DNA of 64,000 bases from Massilia yuzhufengensis (GTDB lineage Bacteria; Pseudomonadota; Gammaproteobacteria; Burkholderiales; Burkholderiaceae_D), in assembly GCF_900112225.1 (NCBI RefSeq), contig NZ_FOLD01000021.1:1-64000 (forward strand). Direction: 5' to 3'. This document shows positions 53,264 through 61,676 of this stretch, piece by piece; positions within the stretch are counted from its first letter, which is position 1, and every line of letters starts with the position of its first letter. Position numbers and translations under genes: made by a program. A model generated the notes under the pieces. It was not told the DNA's origin and did not search any database. It saw only the letters and a list, made by a program, of their open reading frames with translations.

Positions 53264-53644
53264 GTGAAGAAATTTAACAAGTTAGTCATTTCGTTGGCAA
53301 TTGCTTCGTCCGCAGCTGTGCATGGATTGTCGATGGCTCATCCTGAGCACGACGAACCTACTCCAAAGGTCCAGCACGCTGAAGTGAAGGCTGGAGTCTC
53401 TGGCAGCGGGAAAAATACGAAGGTCCACTTCACTAAAGGGACCGAACCCGTGTCGACAGCGGGCGCCTCAGGCACCCTAACGTTGTTGGGTACGAAGAGC
53501 AAAGCGTCATATCCGCTTGTCCCTGCCTCAAACAATACAATGACGTCAGATGGATTGAAGAAACTCGCAAAGGGAAATCGCGCCCAAGTGCAAGTCACTT
53601 TTGCTGACAAAACGACACTGACTACTGAGGTGACTGCACAGTAA
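53264..53644 (+). CDS. Small periplasmic protein, unknown family
   Basis: A 126-residue protein with GTG start. A signal peptide (SLAIASSAAVHGLSMAHPEH) is followed by a beta-rich, Thr/Ser/Lys-rich domain (KVHFTKGTEPVSTAGASGTL). HPEHDEP after the cleavage site could bind a metal. It is the last gene of the RND cluster and lies 60 bp after the anchor-protein gene. No family was recognised. Confidence 0.6.
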   Translation: MKKFNKLVISLAIASSAAVHGLSMAHPEHDEPTPKVQHAEVKAGVSGSGKNTKVHFTKGTEPVSTAGASGTLTLLGTKSKASYPLVPASNNTMTSDGLKKLAKGNRAQVQVTFADKTTLTTEVTAQ

Positions 53645-53832
53645 TCGCACCACAGCCGGGGCTGCTGCACTGAGCTGCGGCACCCGGTTTCCCTCTACGT
53701 AGTAGCTCAGACTGTAGAATGCCGTGCTTTCGCCGTGCCTTAAGCGACTGTCAAACAGCTGAGATGCTCAACTCGCGCACCCACAAAGGTAACCTTAGAA
53801 CGTTGCTGTAGACTCAGAAAATCAAGGAAAGC

Positions 53833-54519
53833 ATGAGAATTCTCATCATTGAAGACAACCCGGACATCCTTGCTAACCTGTTCGGGTTCCTCGAGCCTAG
53901 AGGCCATACGCTCGACTGCGCAACCAATGGTTTTGCCGGCCTGTCATTCGCGGCAGAGGGTACGTACGACGCCATCGTTTTAGACGTCATGCTGCCTGGC
54001 CTGAACGGCGTCGACCTATGTCGTCGATTGCGAACCGAAATGAACAACGCGACGCCTGTGCTGATGTTGACAGCACGTGATACGCTTGAAGACAAGGTCA
54101 ACGGTTTCACAAGCGGCGCCGATGATTATTTGGTAAAGCCGTTCTCCCTTGTAGAACTAGAGGTACGCCTTCAGGCTCTGGTACGGCGCGCTAAGGGTCT
54201 CACTGAAACGTCGACCTTGGTAGTTGGGGACCTTCACTTTGATTGTAAGAGTTTTCATGCTACTAGGGCAGGTAGACCACTTAGCCTGACAAAAACCGGA
54301 TTCATCATACTAGGGTGTTTGATGCGCGCTTCTCCCGCCGTGGTCTCACGCGAAGAGCTTGAGTACGCAATCTGGGGCGACAATCGGCCGCAGAGTGACG
54401 CGTTGCGCACCCATATTCATGCATTGCGGCAGACTCTCGATAAATCGGAAACAGCACCGATGTTGCAGACGGTATCTGGTATCGGCTTTAAATTAATAGT
54501 AAATAATGAAACCCTTTAA
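53833..54519 (+). CDS. OmpR-family response regulator
   Basis: A 228-residue regulator. The receiver domain starts MRILIIEDNPDILANLFGFL with phospho-acceptor Asp51 in IVLDVMLPG, and has the switch Lys in DYLVKPFSLVELEVR. A winged-helix end (SREELEYAIWGDNRPQSDALR, then LRTHIHALRQ) follows. It overlaps the kinase gene by 14 bp. It probably controls the RND cluster or the envelope genes that follow, in the manner of CzcR or PmrA. Confidence 0.92.
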   Translation: MRILIIEDNPDILANLFGFLEPRGHTLDCATNGFAGLSFAAEGTYDAIVLDVMLPGLNGVDLCRRLRTEMNNATPVLMLTARDTLEDKVNGFTSGADDYLVKPFSLVELEVRLQALVRRAKGLTETSTLVVGDLHFDCKSFHATRAGRPLSLTKTGFIILGCLMRASPAVVSREELEYAIWGDNRPQSDALRTHIHALRQTLDKSETAPMLQTVSGIGFKLIVNNETL

Positions 54520-55756
54520 GTCTATTGGCCGGCAAATTATCGGCGCGTACCTTCTTTTTACTGCAGCCTGTTGTTTGCTTTTCATTACTATTGGAGCATT
54601 TGTCATTGAGGGCATTGAAGTCAGGCTTGTTGACGACCGTTTGAAAGAAGTCGCCGCATGGGCTGCCCCTAGGTATGCTGGTGGCTTGCCTGTCGAAATG
54701 CCATCGGGATTAAGCTTCCATCATGGCGAAGGCATCCCCACTTCACTGCGAGCTCTTCCAGAGGGCATTCAAGAAGCTATTGTCGACGGCATTGAGCTGC
54801 ACGTATTCGGAGGGCACACATCGGCTGGACCATTCGTCGTAATCGACCATGCATCAGACTATGAAAATGTCGAGAAAGCCGTCTACTCGTTAATCCTGAC
54901 CTCCTTCATCGGCTTCCTTGGATTGTCGCTGCTATTAGGCCGCTATATGGCACGTCGATTTGTTTCGCCAATTACTAGCCTGTCTCTCGCAGTTGCCGAA
55001 AAGCAGCCTAATCTTCCTCTTCTACAAGAAAATAACGAGCTTGGGGCGCTCGCGAGAGCGTTCGATGACTATGCCAAGGAGATGAAGCACTACCTGGACC
55101 GCGAGCGATTCTTTACTGGCGATGTCAGCCACGAACTTCGAACACCGCTTACGATTATTCGCGGCGCTGTAGAAATTCTCTCGTCAGAAACGATAAAACA
55201 CCCGGCAATGCGGGCGCCAGTCGAAAGAATTAATCGAGCGATTGAGGACGCGTCGCAGAGTGTCAACGTTTTGCTGATGCTTGCACGCGCTCCGAATCTT
55301 ATCGAATCGTCTGAGATTTCTGTAGGTGCTCTGGCACAAGCTCAAGTCGAACAGTACCAATTTTTGGTGCGTGACAAACCTGTCAAGCTGACGTTTGCCG
55401 GAGGCGACTTTAGATTCAAAGTTCCGCCTAAGCTCCTCGAGTCGGCCTTGGGCAACCTCATCCGAAACGCGTGCTTGTACACCGACCGCGGCACAGTAGC
55501 TGTCGAAATCACTGGATATAAGATTCAAGTCCACGACACAGGCGCCGGTCTCCCAGATGCCGTTATGGCAATGCTGCTTGAGGAGCAAACTGGTAGCTAC
55601 GTAGGCTCGGAAGGTACCGGGCTAGGACTTGCGCTCGTCAAACGCATTTGCGAATACATAGGGGCCACACTTCGCGTTGTCTCAAAGTCAGACCAGGGCT
55701 CGGTCATCGAAATCGACTGCTCAACCGCGCAGAGCACCGGCCTCACAAAATCCTAA
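54506..55756 (+). CDS. Sensor histidine kinase
   Basis: A 416-residue kinase with two membrane helices (about residues 12-34 and 128-146) around a periplasmic sensor domain. It then has a HAMP-like segment and the DHp box FTGDVSHELRTPLTIIRGA with His209. The catalytic domain has LGNLIRNACLYTD (N box), VHDTGAGLP (G1) and GTGLGLALVKRICE (G2). The sensor domain contains FHHGEGIP and FGGHTSAG, so metal sensing is possible. It is coupled to the regulator by overlap. Confidence 0.92.
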   Translation: MKPFKSIGRQIIGAYLLFTAACCLLFITIGAFVIEGIEVRLVDDRLKEVAAWAAPRYAGGLPVEMPSGLSFHHGEGIPTSLRALPEGIQEAIVDGIELHVFGGHTSAGPFVVIDHASDYENVEKAVYSLILTSFIGFLGLSLLLGRYMARRFVSPITSLSLAVAEKQPNLPLLQENNELGALARAFDDYAKEMKHYLDRERFFTGDVSHELRTPLTIIRGAVEILSSETIKHPAMRAPVERINRAIEDASQSVNVLLMLARAPNLIESSEISVGALAQAQVEQYQFLVRDKPVKLTFAGGDFRFKVPPKLLESALGNLIRNACLYTDRGTVAVEITGYKIQVHDTGAGLPDAVMAMLLEEQTGSYVGSEGTGLGLALVKRICEYIGATLRVVSKSDQGSVIEIDCSTAQSTGLTKS

Positions 55757-55862
55757 CATCTCAGTAACACAGTCTTCACTGACCGAAACGTAGTCTTAGC
55801 TTGCTGCACATTCTGTAGCAGCAGTGCAGAGCTCCTGCACAGGACTACTTTCGGACTACAAA

Positions 55863-57503
55863 GTGAAGTTAAGTTTAAGCCGTAACCTCCCGAGCGTTAT
55901 ATTGCCGCCCCTAGCGGCGCTTTTCCTCCTAATCGCCTACAATTCCGCGTTCTGGGATTCATTCGTCCGTGCCACCGGAGGCCTCGGGTGGTCGCAGCTC
56001 CCGCTGCAGATAGGAATGTTTCTTCTTATCGCGTTCGTCTTTACTGCCTGCCTAGCTCTCGTAAACTTCAAATACGTCTTCAAGCCTGTTCTGATATTCC
56101 TGTTCGTTGCCACCTCGGCTGCGAGCTACTTTATGAACCAGTACGGCACTGCCATTGACTGGTCAATGATTCAAAACGTTGCCGAAACAGATGCTCGTGA
56201 AGGGATGGAGCTCCTTACATGGAAAATGACATTCACGGTTACCTTACTTGGGATTCTACCCTCAGTTGTTTTGGGTTACAGCAAGGTCCAGTATCCGCCT
56301 ATTAAAGGTCATCTAGCTCAGATTCTCGGTAGCGTCCTCGCTTCACTCGTTTTAGCAGGAGTACTTCTCTTCCTGCTATACAAAGGACTGGCCTCGCCGT
56401 TGCGTGAGCATCGCGAACTGCGATTTCTCCTTACGCCAACAAATTATATACAAGCGGTTAATGGATATTTCAAACGGAAGTGGGCGTCTCCAGTTGTCGT
56501 CTCCCCGTTAGGAACCGATGCTAATAAAGGAGTTCTATGGGCTAAGAGCTCCCGGAGAACAGTAACCGTCATCATCGTTGGCGAAACCGCCCGTTCGATG
56601 AATTTCTCACTCAACGGATATTCTCGCCAAACCAATCCACTGCTCGCAAATCAGCAAGGGTTGCTCAACTTTACCCAGGTGCAGTCCTGCGGAACTGCGA
56701 CCGCCGTATCGGTCCCTTGTGTCTTTTCCGCATTGGGACGTCATCAGTACTCCAGTGCGAAAGCCCAAGGCCAGGAAGGCTTACTCGATGTGTTCAAACA
56801 TGCGGGCTTCGATGTTCGGTGGCGCGATAACAACTCCGGATGCAAGGGCGTATGTGACCGTATCCAGTTCGAGGACCTTTCCAAGCCTGCTCCAGGAGAC
56901 CCTCTCTGTAACACTGAGGAGTGCTATGACGAAAAGCTATTGAGAGATTTACCGGAACTCATACGGAGCGCCACTAAAGACTTGGTCATTGTGCTCCATC
57001 AGAAGGGTAGCCATGGGCCGGCTTACTCGAAGCGATATCCCAAAGAATTTGCGAAATTCGCGCCCGTGTGCGAAACGAGCGAGCTCGCCAAATGCTCTAC
57101 CGAATCAATTGTAGCGGCATATGACAACACCATCCTCTACACCGACTTCATCATTAGCAAGGCGATTTCCATTCTCGAGCAAAGTAATACTGAGGATGGT
57201 GTAGATACGGCGCTCATGTATTTTTCGGACCACGGAGAGTCACTTGGCGAAAAAAATATGTATCTGCATGGTGCGCCGTACGTTATATCGCCGGACGAAC
57301 AACGACATGTTCCTCTCATGCTGTGGCTCTCTGACAGTTTCCAAACCAGATTCCGTATCGATACACGCTGCCTTGCTGCACGTAGAGACCAAGAATTTTC
57401 GCATGACAACGTATTTCATTCGGCGTTGGGGATGCTAGCCATAAATACTGCTGTGTACAACCCGAAGTTGGATATTTTCAATGCGTGCAAACATGAGCAG
57501 TAA
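55863..57503 (+). CDS. Phosphoethanolamine transferase EptA-like
   Basis: A 546-residue protein from GTG 55863 (an alternative GTG at 55824 adds 13 residues). Five N-terminal helices anchor a periplasmic sulfatase-fold domain with VIIVGETARSMNFSLNGYSR (catalytic Thr in GETAR). VLHQKGSHGPAYSKRYP, YFSDHGESLGEKNMYLHGAP and DEQRHVPLMLWLSD supply the zinc ligands. It adds phosphoethanolamine to lipid A and lowers its negative charge. It lies after a two-component system, as in PmrAB-EptA loci, and 22 bp overlap with a PAP2 gene ties them together. Confidence 0.9.
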   Translation: MKLSLSRNLPSVILPPLAALFLLIAYNSAFWDSFVRATGGLGWSQLPLQIGMFLLIAFVFTACLALVNFKYVFKPVLIFLFVATSAASYFMNQYGTAIDWSMIQNVAETDAREGMELLTWKMTFTVTLLGILPSVVLGYSKVQYPPIKGHLAQILGSVLASLVLAGVLLFLLYKGLASPLREHRELRFLLTPTNYIQAVNGYFKRKWASPVVVSPLGTDANKGVLWAKSSRRTVTVIIVGETARSMNFSLNGYSRQTNPLLANQQGLLNFTQVQSCGTATAVSVPCVFSALGRHQYSSAKAQGQEGLLDVFKHAGFDVRWRDNNSGCKGVCDRIQFEDLSKPAPGDPLCNTEECYDEKLLRDLPELIRSATKDLVIVLHQKGSHGPAYSKRYPKEFAKFAPVCETSELAKCSTESIVAAYDNTILYTDFIISKAISILEQSNTEDGVDTALMYFSDHGESLGEKNMYLHGAPYVISPDEQRHVPLMLWLSDSFQTRFRIDTRCLAARRDQEFSHDNVFHSALGMLAINTAVYNPKLDIFNACKHEQ

Positions 57504-58293
57504 GCACAGATGGTCGTCTAAGTTGTCCTCGAAGGCAGGCTTATCCCTAGCTGCCCAGGAACAATGGCGTCAAACGTGTACTGGCATCGCTTTAACGTTG
57601 TTAATCACCCCGTTTTTGCTGAGTCTAATCGCATTGGTGACCGACTGGGACCTGCAACTTGCTGACAGTGCATTTAACTTCACGACTAATACCTTTCCTC
57701 TGCGTCACGCTTGGCTTACAGAAGAATTCAACCACGTCATTTTGAAGCGAGTACTTACCGTAGCCGCGGTTGGATTTTTGCTACTGGTGATTTGGGACTT
57801 CATCTCGCCGCGAAAGTGGTCATGGATTCGCAGGTTTCAATTTCGAGTCGTTGCATTGTCCGCCATTTCCATCCCTGCGGCAATCAGCCTCATTAAGCTG
57901 CAAAGTGACTCGCATTGCCCGTGGGACCTCCAGCGTTATGGAGGAACAGAACCGTATGTACGGCTTTTTGAGAGCCTACCCGCTGAAGTATCAGCTGGTC
58001 AGTGCATGCCGGCGGGTCATGCCTCGAGCGCACTATGGTTAATCTCGCTCTCTATTTTCTTCGTGCCCTATCGCGTCAAATCGGCAGTTAGTAGTCTGGT
58101 CATCTTTATGACGCTTGGGTTAGTTGTCGGCTGGATGCAGCAGCTGCGTGGAGCTCACTTCATGACCCACACATTGTGGTCAATGTGGATATCCCTTGTG
58201 ACATTGACGATTATTGTATTGGCACTGGATAGATGGCCGGAACGTCAACCCGCAGTGAATCAAGCAAATCTAACAAAAGGACAACATGGTTGA
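57481..58293 (+). CDS. PAP2-superfamily membrane phosphatase
   Basis: A 270-residue protein with six helices. The acid phosphatase motifs are partly divergent: KLQSDSHCPWD (KxxxxxxRP pattern, weak), CMPAGHASSALWLIS (PSGH-like, with A for S) and RGAHFMTHTLW (SRxxxxxHxxxD-like, His kept, Asp altered). Substitution in the last motif means activity is uncertain. An ATG at 57493 is another start. Overlapping eptA and followed by dedA with 8 bp overlap, it may act on lipid A or undecaprenyl pyrophosphate. Confidence 0.8.
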   Translation: MRANMSSKHRWSSKLSSKAGLSLAAQEQWRQTCTGIALTLLITPFLLSLIALVTDWDLQLADSAFNFTTNTFPLRHAWLTEEFNHVILKRVLTVAAVGFLLLVIWDFISPRKWSWIRRFQFRVVALSAISIPAAISLIKLQSDSHCPWDLQRYGGTEPYVRLFESLPAEVSAGQCMPAGHASSALWLISLSIFFVPYRVKSAVSSLVIFMTLGLVVGWMQQLRGAHFMTHTLWSMWISLVTLTIIVLALDRWPERQPAVNQANLTKGQHG

Positions 58294-58894
58294 CTTTATC
58301 GTTGAGTTCCTCTCGAGCACAGGATATATCGGCGTCTTCTTGCTAATGGCGCTTGAGAACATATTCCCGCCTATTCCATCAGAAATGATAATGCCATTTG
58401 CTGGCTTCGTAGCTTCGAAAGGCGAGTTGAATGTTATTGGAGTGTTGCTTGCTGGCACAGCAGGTTCCGTCGCCGGGGCGCTACCCTGGTACTACGCTGG
58501 GAAATTGTTGGGCCGCGAGCGACTGAAGCGCGCTGCTGAGAAGTACGGCCGCTGGCTGACAATCAGCCCGCAAGAAGTCGACAAGTCGATTAGCACATTT
58601 GAAAAGCATGGGAAGACCACTGTCCTGTTGGGACGGCTCATCCCAGCCATAAGGACACTAATCTCGGTTCCTGCGGGCATAGCTGAGATGCCGCTGCTGA
58701 CGTTCCTCGGTTTTACCACCGCTGGTTCGCTTATCTGGTCAGGTGTTCTTGTTGGGGCCGGGTTCATGCTACAGAAAAATTATTCTGAGGTGGCTGGGTA
58801 CGTCGACCCCGCTGCAAAAGCCATCGTGGCTGTCATTGTGATTGCATACTTCTACCGACTGTTTTTTCACAACAAAGGAAAGGAGAACCTCTAA
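58286..58894 (+). CDS. DedA-family membrane protein
   Basis: A 202-residue SNARE-associated/DedA protein with ENIFPPIPSEMIMPFAGFVA (E-x-PxPxE motif) and KHGKTTVLLGRLIPAIRTLI plus SVPAGIAEMPLLTFLGFTTA (the RFxPxxRxxxxxxAG pattern, with L for F). Several helices follow. DedA proteins move undecaprenyl phosphate or phospholipids and affect lipid A modification and polymyxin resistance. It overlaps the PAP2 gene by 8 bp, so it is co-transcribed. Confidence 0.93.
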   Translation: MVDFIVEFLSSTGYIGVFLLMALENIFPPIPSEMIMPFAGFVASKGELNVIGVLLAGTAGSVAGALPWYYAGKLLGRERLKRAAEKYGRWLTISPQEVDKSISTFEKHGKTTVLLGRLIPAIRTLISVPAGIAEMPLLTFLGFTTAGSLIWSGVLVGAGFMLQKNYSEVAGYVDPAAKAIVAVIVIAYFYRLFFHNKGKENL

Positions 58895-58957
58895 TTTATG
58901 TCATTGGATATTTTCTGCATAGCTGGTATCTACCGAAACTAAATATTAGGCAAAATC

Positions 58958-59290
58958 ATGAACAGAAACCGAATTATCTCGTGTGCGATTATTGTTGTCG
59001 CCGCCATCGCCGGCACCGCGCTTGCTACAAACAAAATAGAGAATGACGCTAAGGCAGTATTGGGAGCGAAGCTTTCTTTGACTCAAGCGATTTCCATAGC
59101 CGAACAACATGTAAAAGGCCGAGCCGCCAGTGCTGAGTTTGAAAAAAGCGGAACGAAACAGTTTTATGACGTAGAAGTGGTTGCGGGTTCCAAGGTGTTC
59201 GATATCGAAGTCGACGGAATGACCGGTAAGGTCGGCAAAGTCGCGGAAGATGTCAGTGACGCCGAAGAAGATGAAGACGAAGACAAGTAA
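58958..59290 (+). CDS. Periplasmic PepSY-domain protein
   Basis: A 110-residue protein with a signal peptide (IISCAIIVVAAIAGTALATN). The PepSY domain is LSLTQAISIAEQHVKGRAAS and YDVEVVAGSKVFDIEVDGMT, ending GKVGKVAEDVS. The tail is very acidic (DAEEDEDEDK). PepSY proteins are common in metal-resistance and two-component clusters, where they may inhibit or sense. It lies 63 bp after dedA and is followed by a strong hairpin. Confidence 0.85.
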   Translation: MNRNRIISCAIIVVAAIAGTALATNKIENDAKAVLGAKLSLTQAISIAEQHVKGRAASAEFEKSGTKQFYDVEVVAGSKVFDIEVDGMTGKVGKVAEDVSDAEEDEDEDK

Positions 59291-59298
59291 GCGTTGAT

Positions 59299-59329
59299 AG
59301 CTGCCAGGGTCTGCATTGACCTGGCAGTT
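59299..59329. terminator. Hairpin between the PepSY and membrane-repeat genes
   Basis: CTGCCAGG (59301-59308) and CCTGGCAG (59320-59327) form a perfect 8-bp stem with an 11-base loop, extended by near-complementary flanks. Only two T residues follow. It may end or attenuate the upstream operon. Confidence 0.5.
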
Positions 59330-59367
59330 GCACAAACCTATCGTGGTCTGACAGAACAGGAGCAAGC

Positions 59368-60123
59368 ATGTCCACAGCAGCCCCCTCTTTAAGCAAAGTT
59401 CCGGAAGCGACCTTAGTTTTCTGGCTTATCAAAATCGCAGCCACCACGCTTGGAGAAACAGGAGGCGATGCGGTGTCGATGTCTATGAATCTAGGCTACC
59501 TTACCGGCACAATAATCTTTTCTGTAGTCTTTGCAATTGCGGTTAGCGCTCAAATCAGTACTAAACGGTTTCACCCTTTCGTATACTGGGCGACAATAAT
59601 CGCTACGACAACCGTGGGAACAACCCTCGCGGACTTCGTTGACCGCTCGCTTGGTATTGGATACCCAGGTGGAGTGGTGTTATTGAGCACTCTCCTCGGC
59701 GCCTCAATCTATATTTGGTACCGTAAAATGGGGACGATTTCAATCGACTCCGTCAGTAATCCAAGAGCTGAGACATTCTACTGGGTCACGATTATGTTTT
59801 CCCAGACGTTGGGTACAGCCCTGGGCGATTGGACCGCTGATACAGCTGGGCTCGGATACGCCGGAGGAGCGATGATTTTTGGCGCGGCGCTGCTAGTCAT
59901 TCTTGCGCTGTACCTGTGGAGCAATGTTTCGCGCACTGGCTTGTTCTGGGCTGCTTTTATTCTTACGCGTCCGTTGGGTGCAGTTGTTGGAGATTTCCTA
60001 GACAAGCCGGTGAGTGCCGGTGGACTTGCGCTTAGTCGGTATAGCGCGTCTGCTGCACTGTTAGTTTTCGTTATCGGCGCTATTTTGGTTTTCAAGCAAC
60101 GGTCGGCCGCTACGCCGCATTAA
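59368..60123 (+). CDS. Multi-spanning membrane protein with four internal repeats (COG4705-like)
   Basis: A 251-residue protein. Four repeats, each of about 60 residues, carry a T-x-G-x-x-x-x-D pattern: ATTLGETGGDAVSMSMNLGY, TTTVGTTLADFVDRSLGIGY, SQTLGTALGDWTADTAGLGY and TRPLGAVVGDFLDKPVSAGG. About eight helices alternate with these segments. Such proteins occur next to metal and pH genes and are sometimes called membrane-anchored protein; no activity is established. A GAACAGGAGC site lies before ATG 59368. Confidence 0.8.
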   Translation: MSTAAPSLSKVPEATLVFWLIKIAATTLGETGGDAVSMSMNLGYLTGTIIFSVVFAIAVSAQISTKRFHPFVYWATIIATTTVGTTLADFVDRSLGIGYPGGVVLLSTLLGASIYIWYRKMGTISIDSVSNPRAETFYWVTIMFSQTLGTALGDWTADTAGLGYAGGAMIFGAALLVILALYLWSNVSRTGLFWAAFILTRPLGAVVGDFLDKPVSAGGLALSRYSASAALLVFVIGAILVFKQRSAATPH

Positions 60124-60135
60124 ATAGGAGGGGCC

Positions 60136-60801
60136 GTGAGAAATTCTTTACGATGGTCAGCGGCCTTAATCGAGCGAGAGAGAGCATTAATATTGTTATC
60201 GTGCTTATCGGTAATAGTGTTTGCTTTTCTTGCGTTCGAGATTTCGAGCTATAAGTTCATTCCAGAAGACATCATAATTCTTCGAGCTATTCACTCGTAC
60301 TCAACACCAGTGTTTGATACTATTGCTGTGCTTCTGACAAAAGGAGGCGGCGGCCAGCTTCTTGTTATATTTGACCTGGTAGTACTGGGTTATCTTGTGA
60401 GTCGACGACACTTTGGTAGTGCGACTTTCTGGACTGCGAGTGTCGGTGGCGCAAGTCTTTGCAACTATGTGGCAAAACATTTATTTGCTCGTACCAGGCC
60501 TGACCTATGGTTATCAATTACGCCAGAATTCAGTTTCAGCTTTCCTAGTGGACATGCCATGAATTCACTGGCGGCTGCTGGTGCACTATTAGCTCTTACT
60601 TGGCAATCCAAGGCCCGGACTAAAATTGCTGTTGCATTGTTCTTCTACGTCGTTCTCATTGGCCTTTCGAGAATGTACTTGGGCGTACATTACCCGTCAG
60701 ACGTAATTGCCGGATGGGCTTTGTCTACAGTGTGGATTGCGCTGATGACAATCGCATTTCGAAATCACATGGAGTTGAATCGATACATTGCCAGCCGATA
60801 A
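60136..60801 (+). CDS. PAP2-superfamily phosphatase
   Basis: A 221-residue protein with GTG start 12 bp after the previous gene. It has all three acid phosphatase motifs: AKHLFARTRPDLW (KxxxxxxRP), FPSGHAMNS (PSGH) and SRMYLGVHYPSDVIAG (SRxxxxxHxxxD). Six helices frame them. It is therefore likely active, unlike the divergent PAP2 at 57481. It would remove phosphate from lipid A, undecaprenyl pyrophosphate or phosphatidylglycerophosphate in the membrane. Confidence 0.9.
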   Translation: MRNSLRWSAALIERERALILLSCLSVIVFAFLAFEISSYKFIPEDIIILRAIHSYSTPVFDTIAVLLTKGGGGQLLVIFDLVVLGYLVSRRHFGSATFWTASVGGASLCNYVAKHLFARTRPDLWLSITPEFSFSFPSGHAMNSLAAAGALLALTWQSKARTKIAVALFFYVVLIGLSRMYLGVHYPSDVIAGWALSTVWIALMTIAFRNHMELNRYIASR

Positions 60802-60855
60802 CTCGACGGCGTATCGATACTGTTAATTATATCGAACGTATTTAGGGACTTGGCA

Positions 60856-61548
60856 ATGAGTTGGATGAACTTTAAGCGCCCCGAATTTATATTAGCCACC
60901 TTTGTCTTCGTGGTTCTTGTGGCAATCGCAAGCATCCTATATTTTACTCGCCCAATTGAAATGAGCTCAGATGCGATGGATAAACAGCTCTTGGATTCAA
61001 TAAAAAAGACAGTGTCGCCTTTTGACATCAAAAATTTTATTGAAACGCAAAAAATTGAAAATTCAATTGTAAATCTTCATCTGTTCACGGTATGCAACGA
61101 GACAAAACGCTGTTCAGTTTATGCTTTTATAGGCTTCGCGGAAGCTGGCGACGGCAAAGAGGAGAGTACGCTGTTTGTCGAGGTTGAAACTCAAGCGGAT
61201 GAAAACAGAACATTGAATCAAGGCGGCAACTGTGAGCCTCTATGGCGCTTTAAAAAATCGAACTGGGCGGTCAAAATTTTAAATGGTGGAGGACAAGGCG
61301 AGACTCTGCTTGCGCATGGTGAATTTAACGATATAAGTCGAATGAGCACGTTTGACGGCCGGAGCTCGGCAATCAATATACTTCACTCGATGCAGCGCGC
61401 TATCGTAACGAGAATTAGCGAGGAGCGCTCAACTAAAAATGCGCCAGGAGTGCAGTGTCGAGTCGAAAATACGCCGCTGTGGGAAACAAAAAAGCCAGAT
61501 GTAAATTGCCCCGAACCCATTGACTGGGTTACGTGTCAACCCGTCTAA
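60856..61548 (+). CDS. Hypothetical membrane-anchored protein, unknown family
   Basis: A 230-residue protein from ATG 60856 (a TTG two codons earlier is possible). One N-terminal helix (ILATFVFVVLVAIASILYFT) anchors a soluble domain with SPFDIKNFIETQKIENSIVN and CNETKRCSVYAFIGFAEAGD. The Cys-rich end (GVQCRVE..., PDVNCPEPIDWVTCQPV) suggests disulfides. It is AT-richer than its neighbours. No family was recognised. It lies 54 bp after the PAP2 gene and converges with the sulfatase gene. Confidence 0.6.
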   Translation: MSWMNFKRPEFILATFVFVVLVAIASILYFTRPIEMSSDAMDKQLLDSIKKTVSPFDIKNFIETQKIENSIVNLHLFTVCNETKRCSVYAFIGFAEAGDGKEESTLFVEVETQADENRTLNQGGNCEPLWRFKKSNWAVKILNGGGQGETLLAHGEFNDISRMSTFDGRSSAINILHSMQRAIVTRISEERSTKNAPGVQCRVENTPLWETKKPDVNCPEPIDWVTCQPV

Positions 61549-61676
61549 AGACGTTTCATTTTATGCTTCTAGCGGCGCATCAAACTAGAAAGATTACTTT
61601 GAAGGCCCCTAACGCGCTAGGTGACGAAATGAGTCAACAGTGCTACCTTCGTCGAGTTGACACGCATCTAGCTTAT

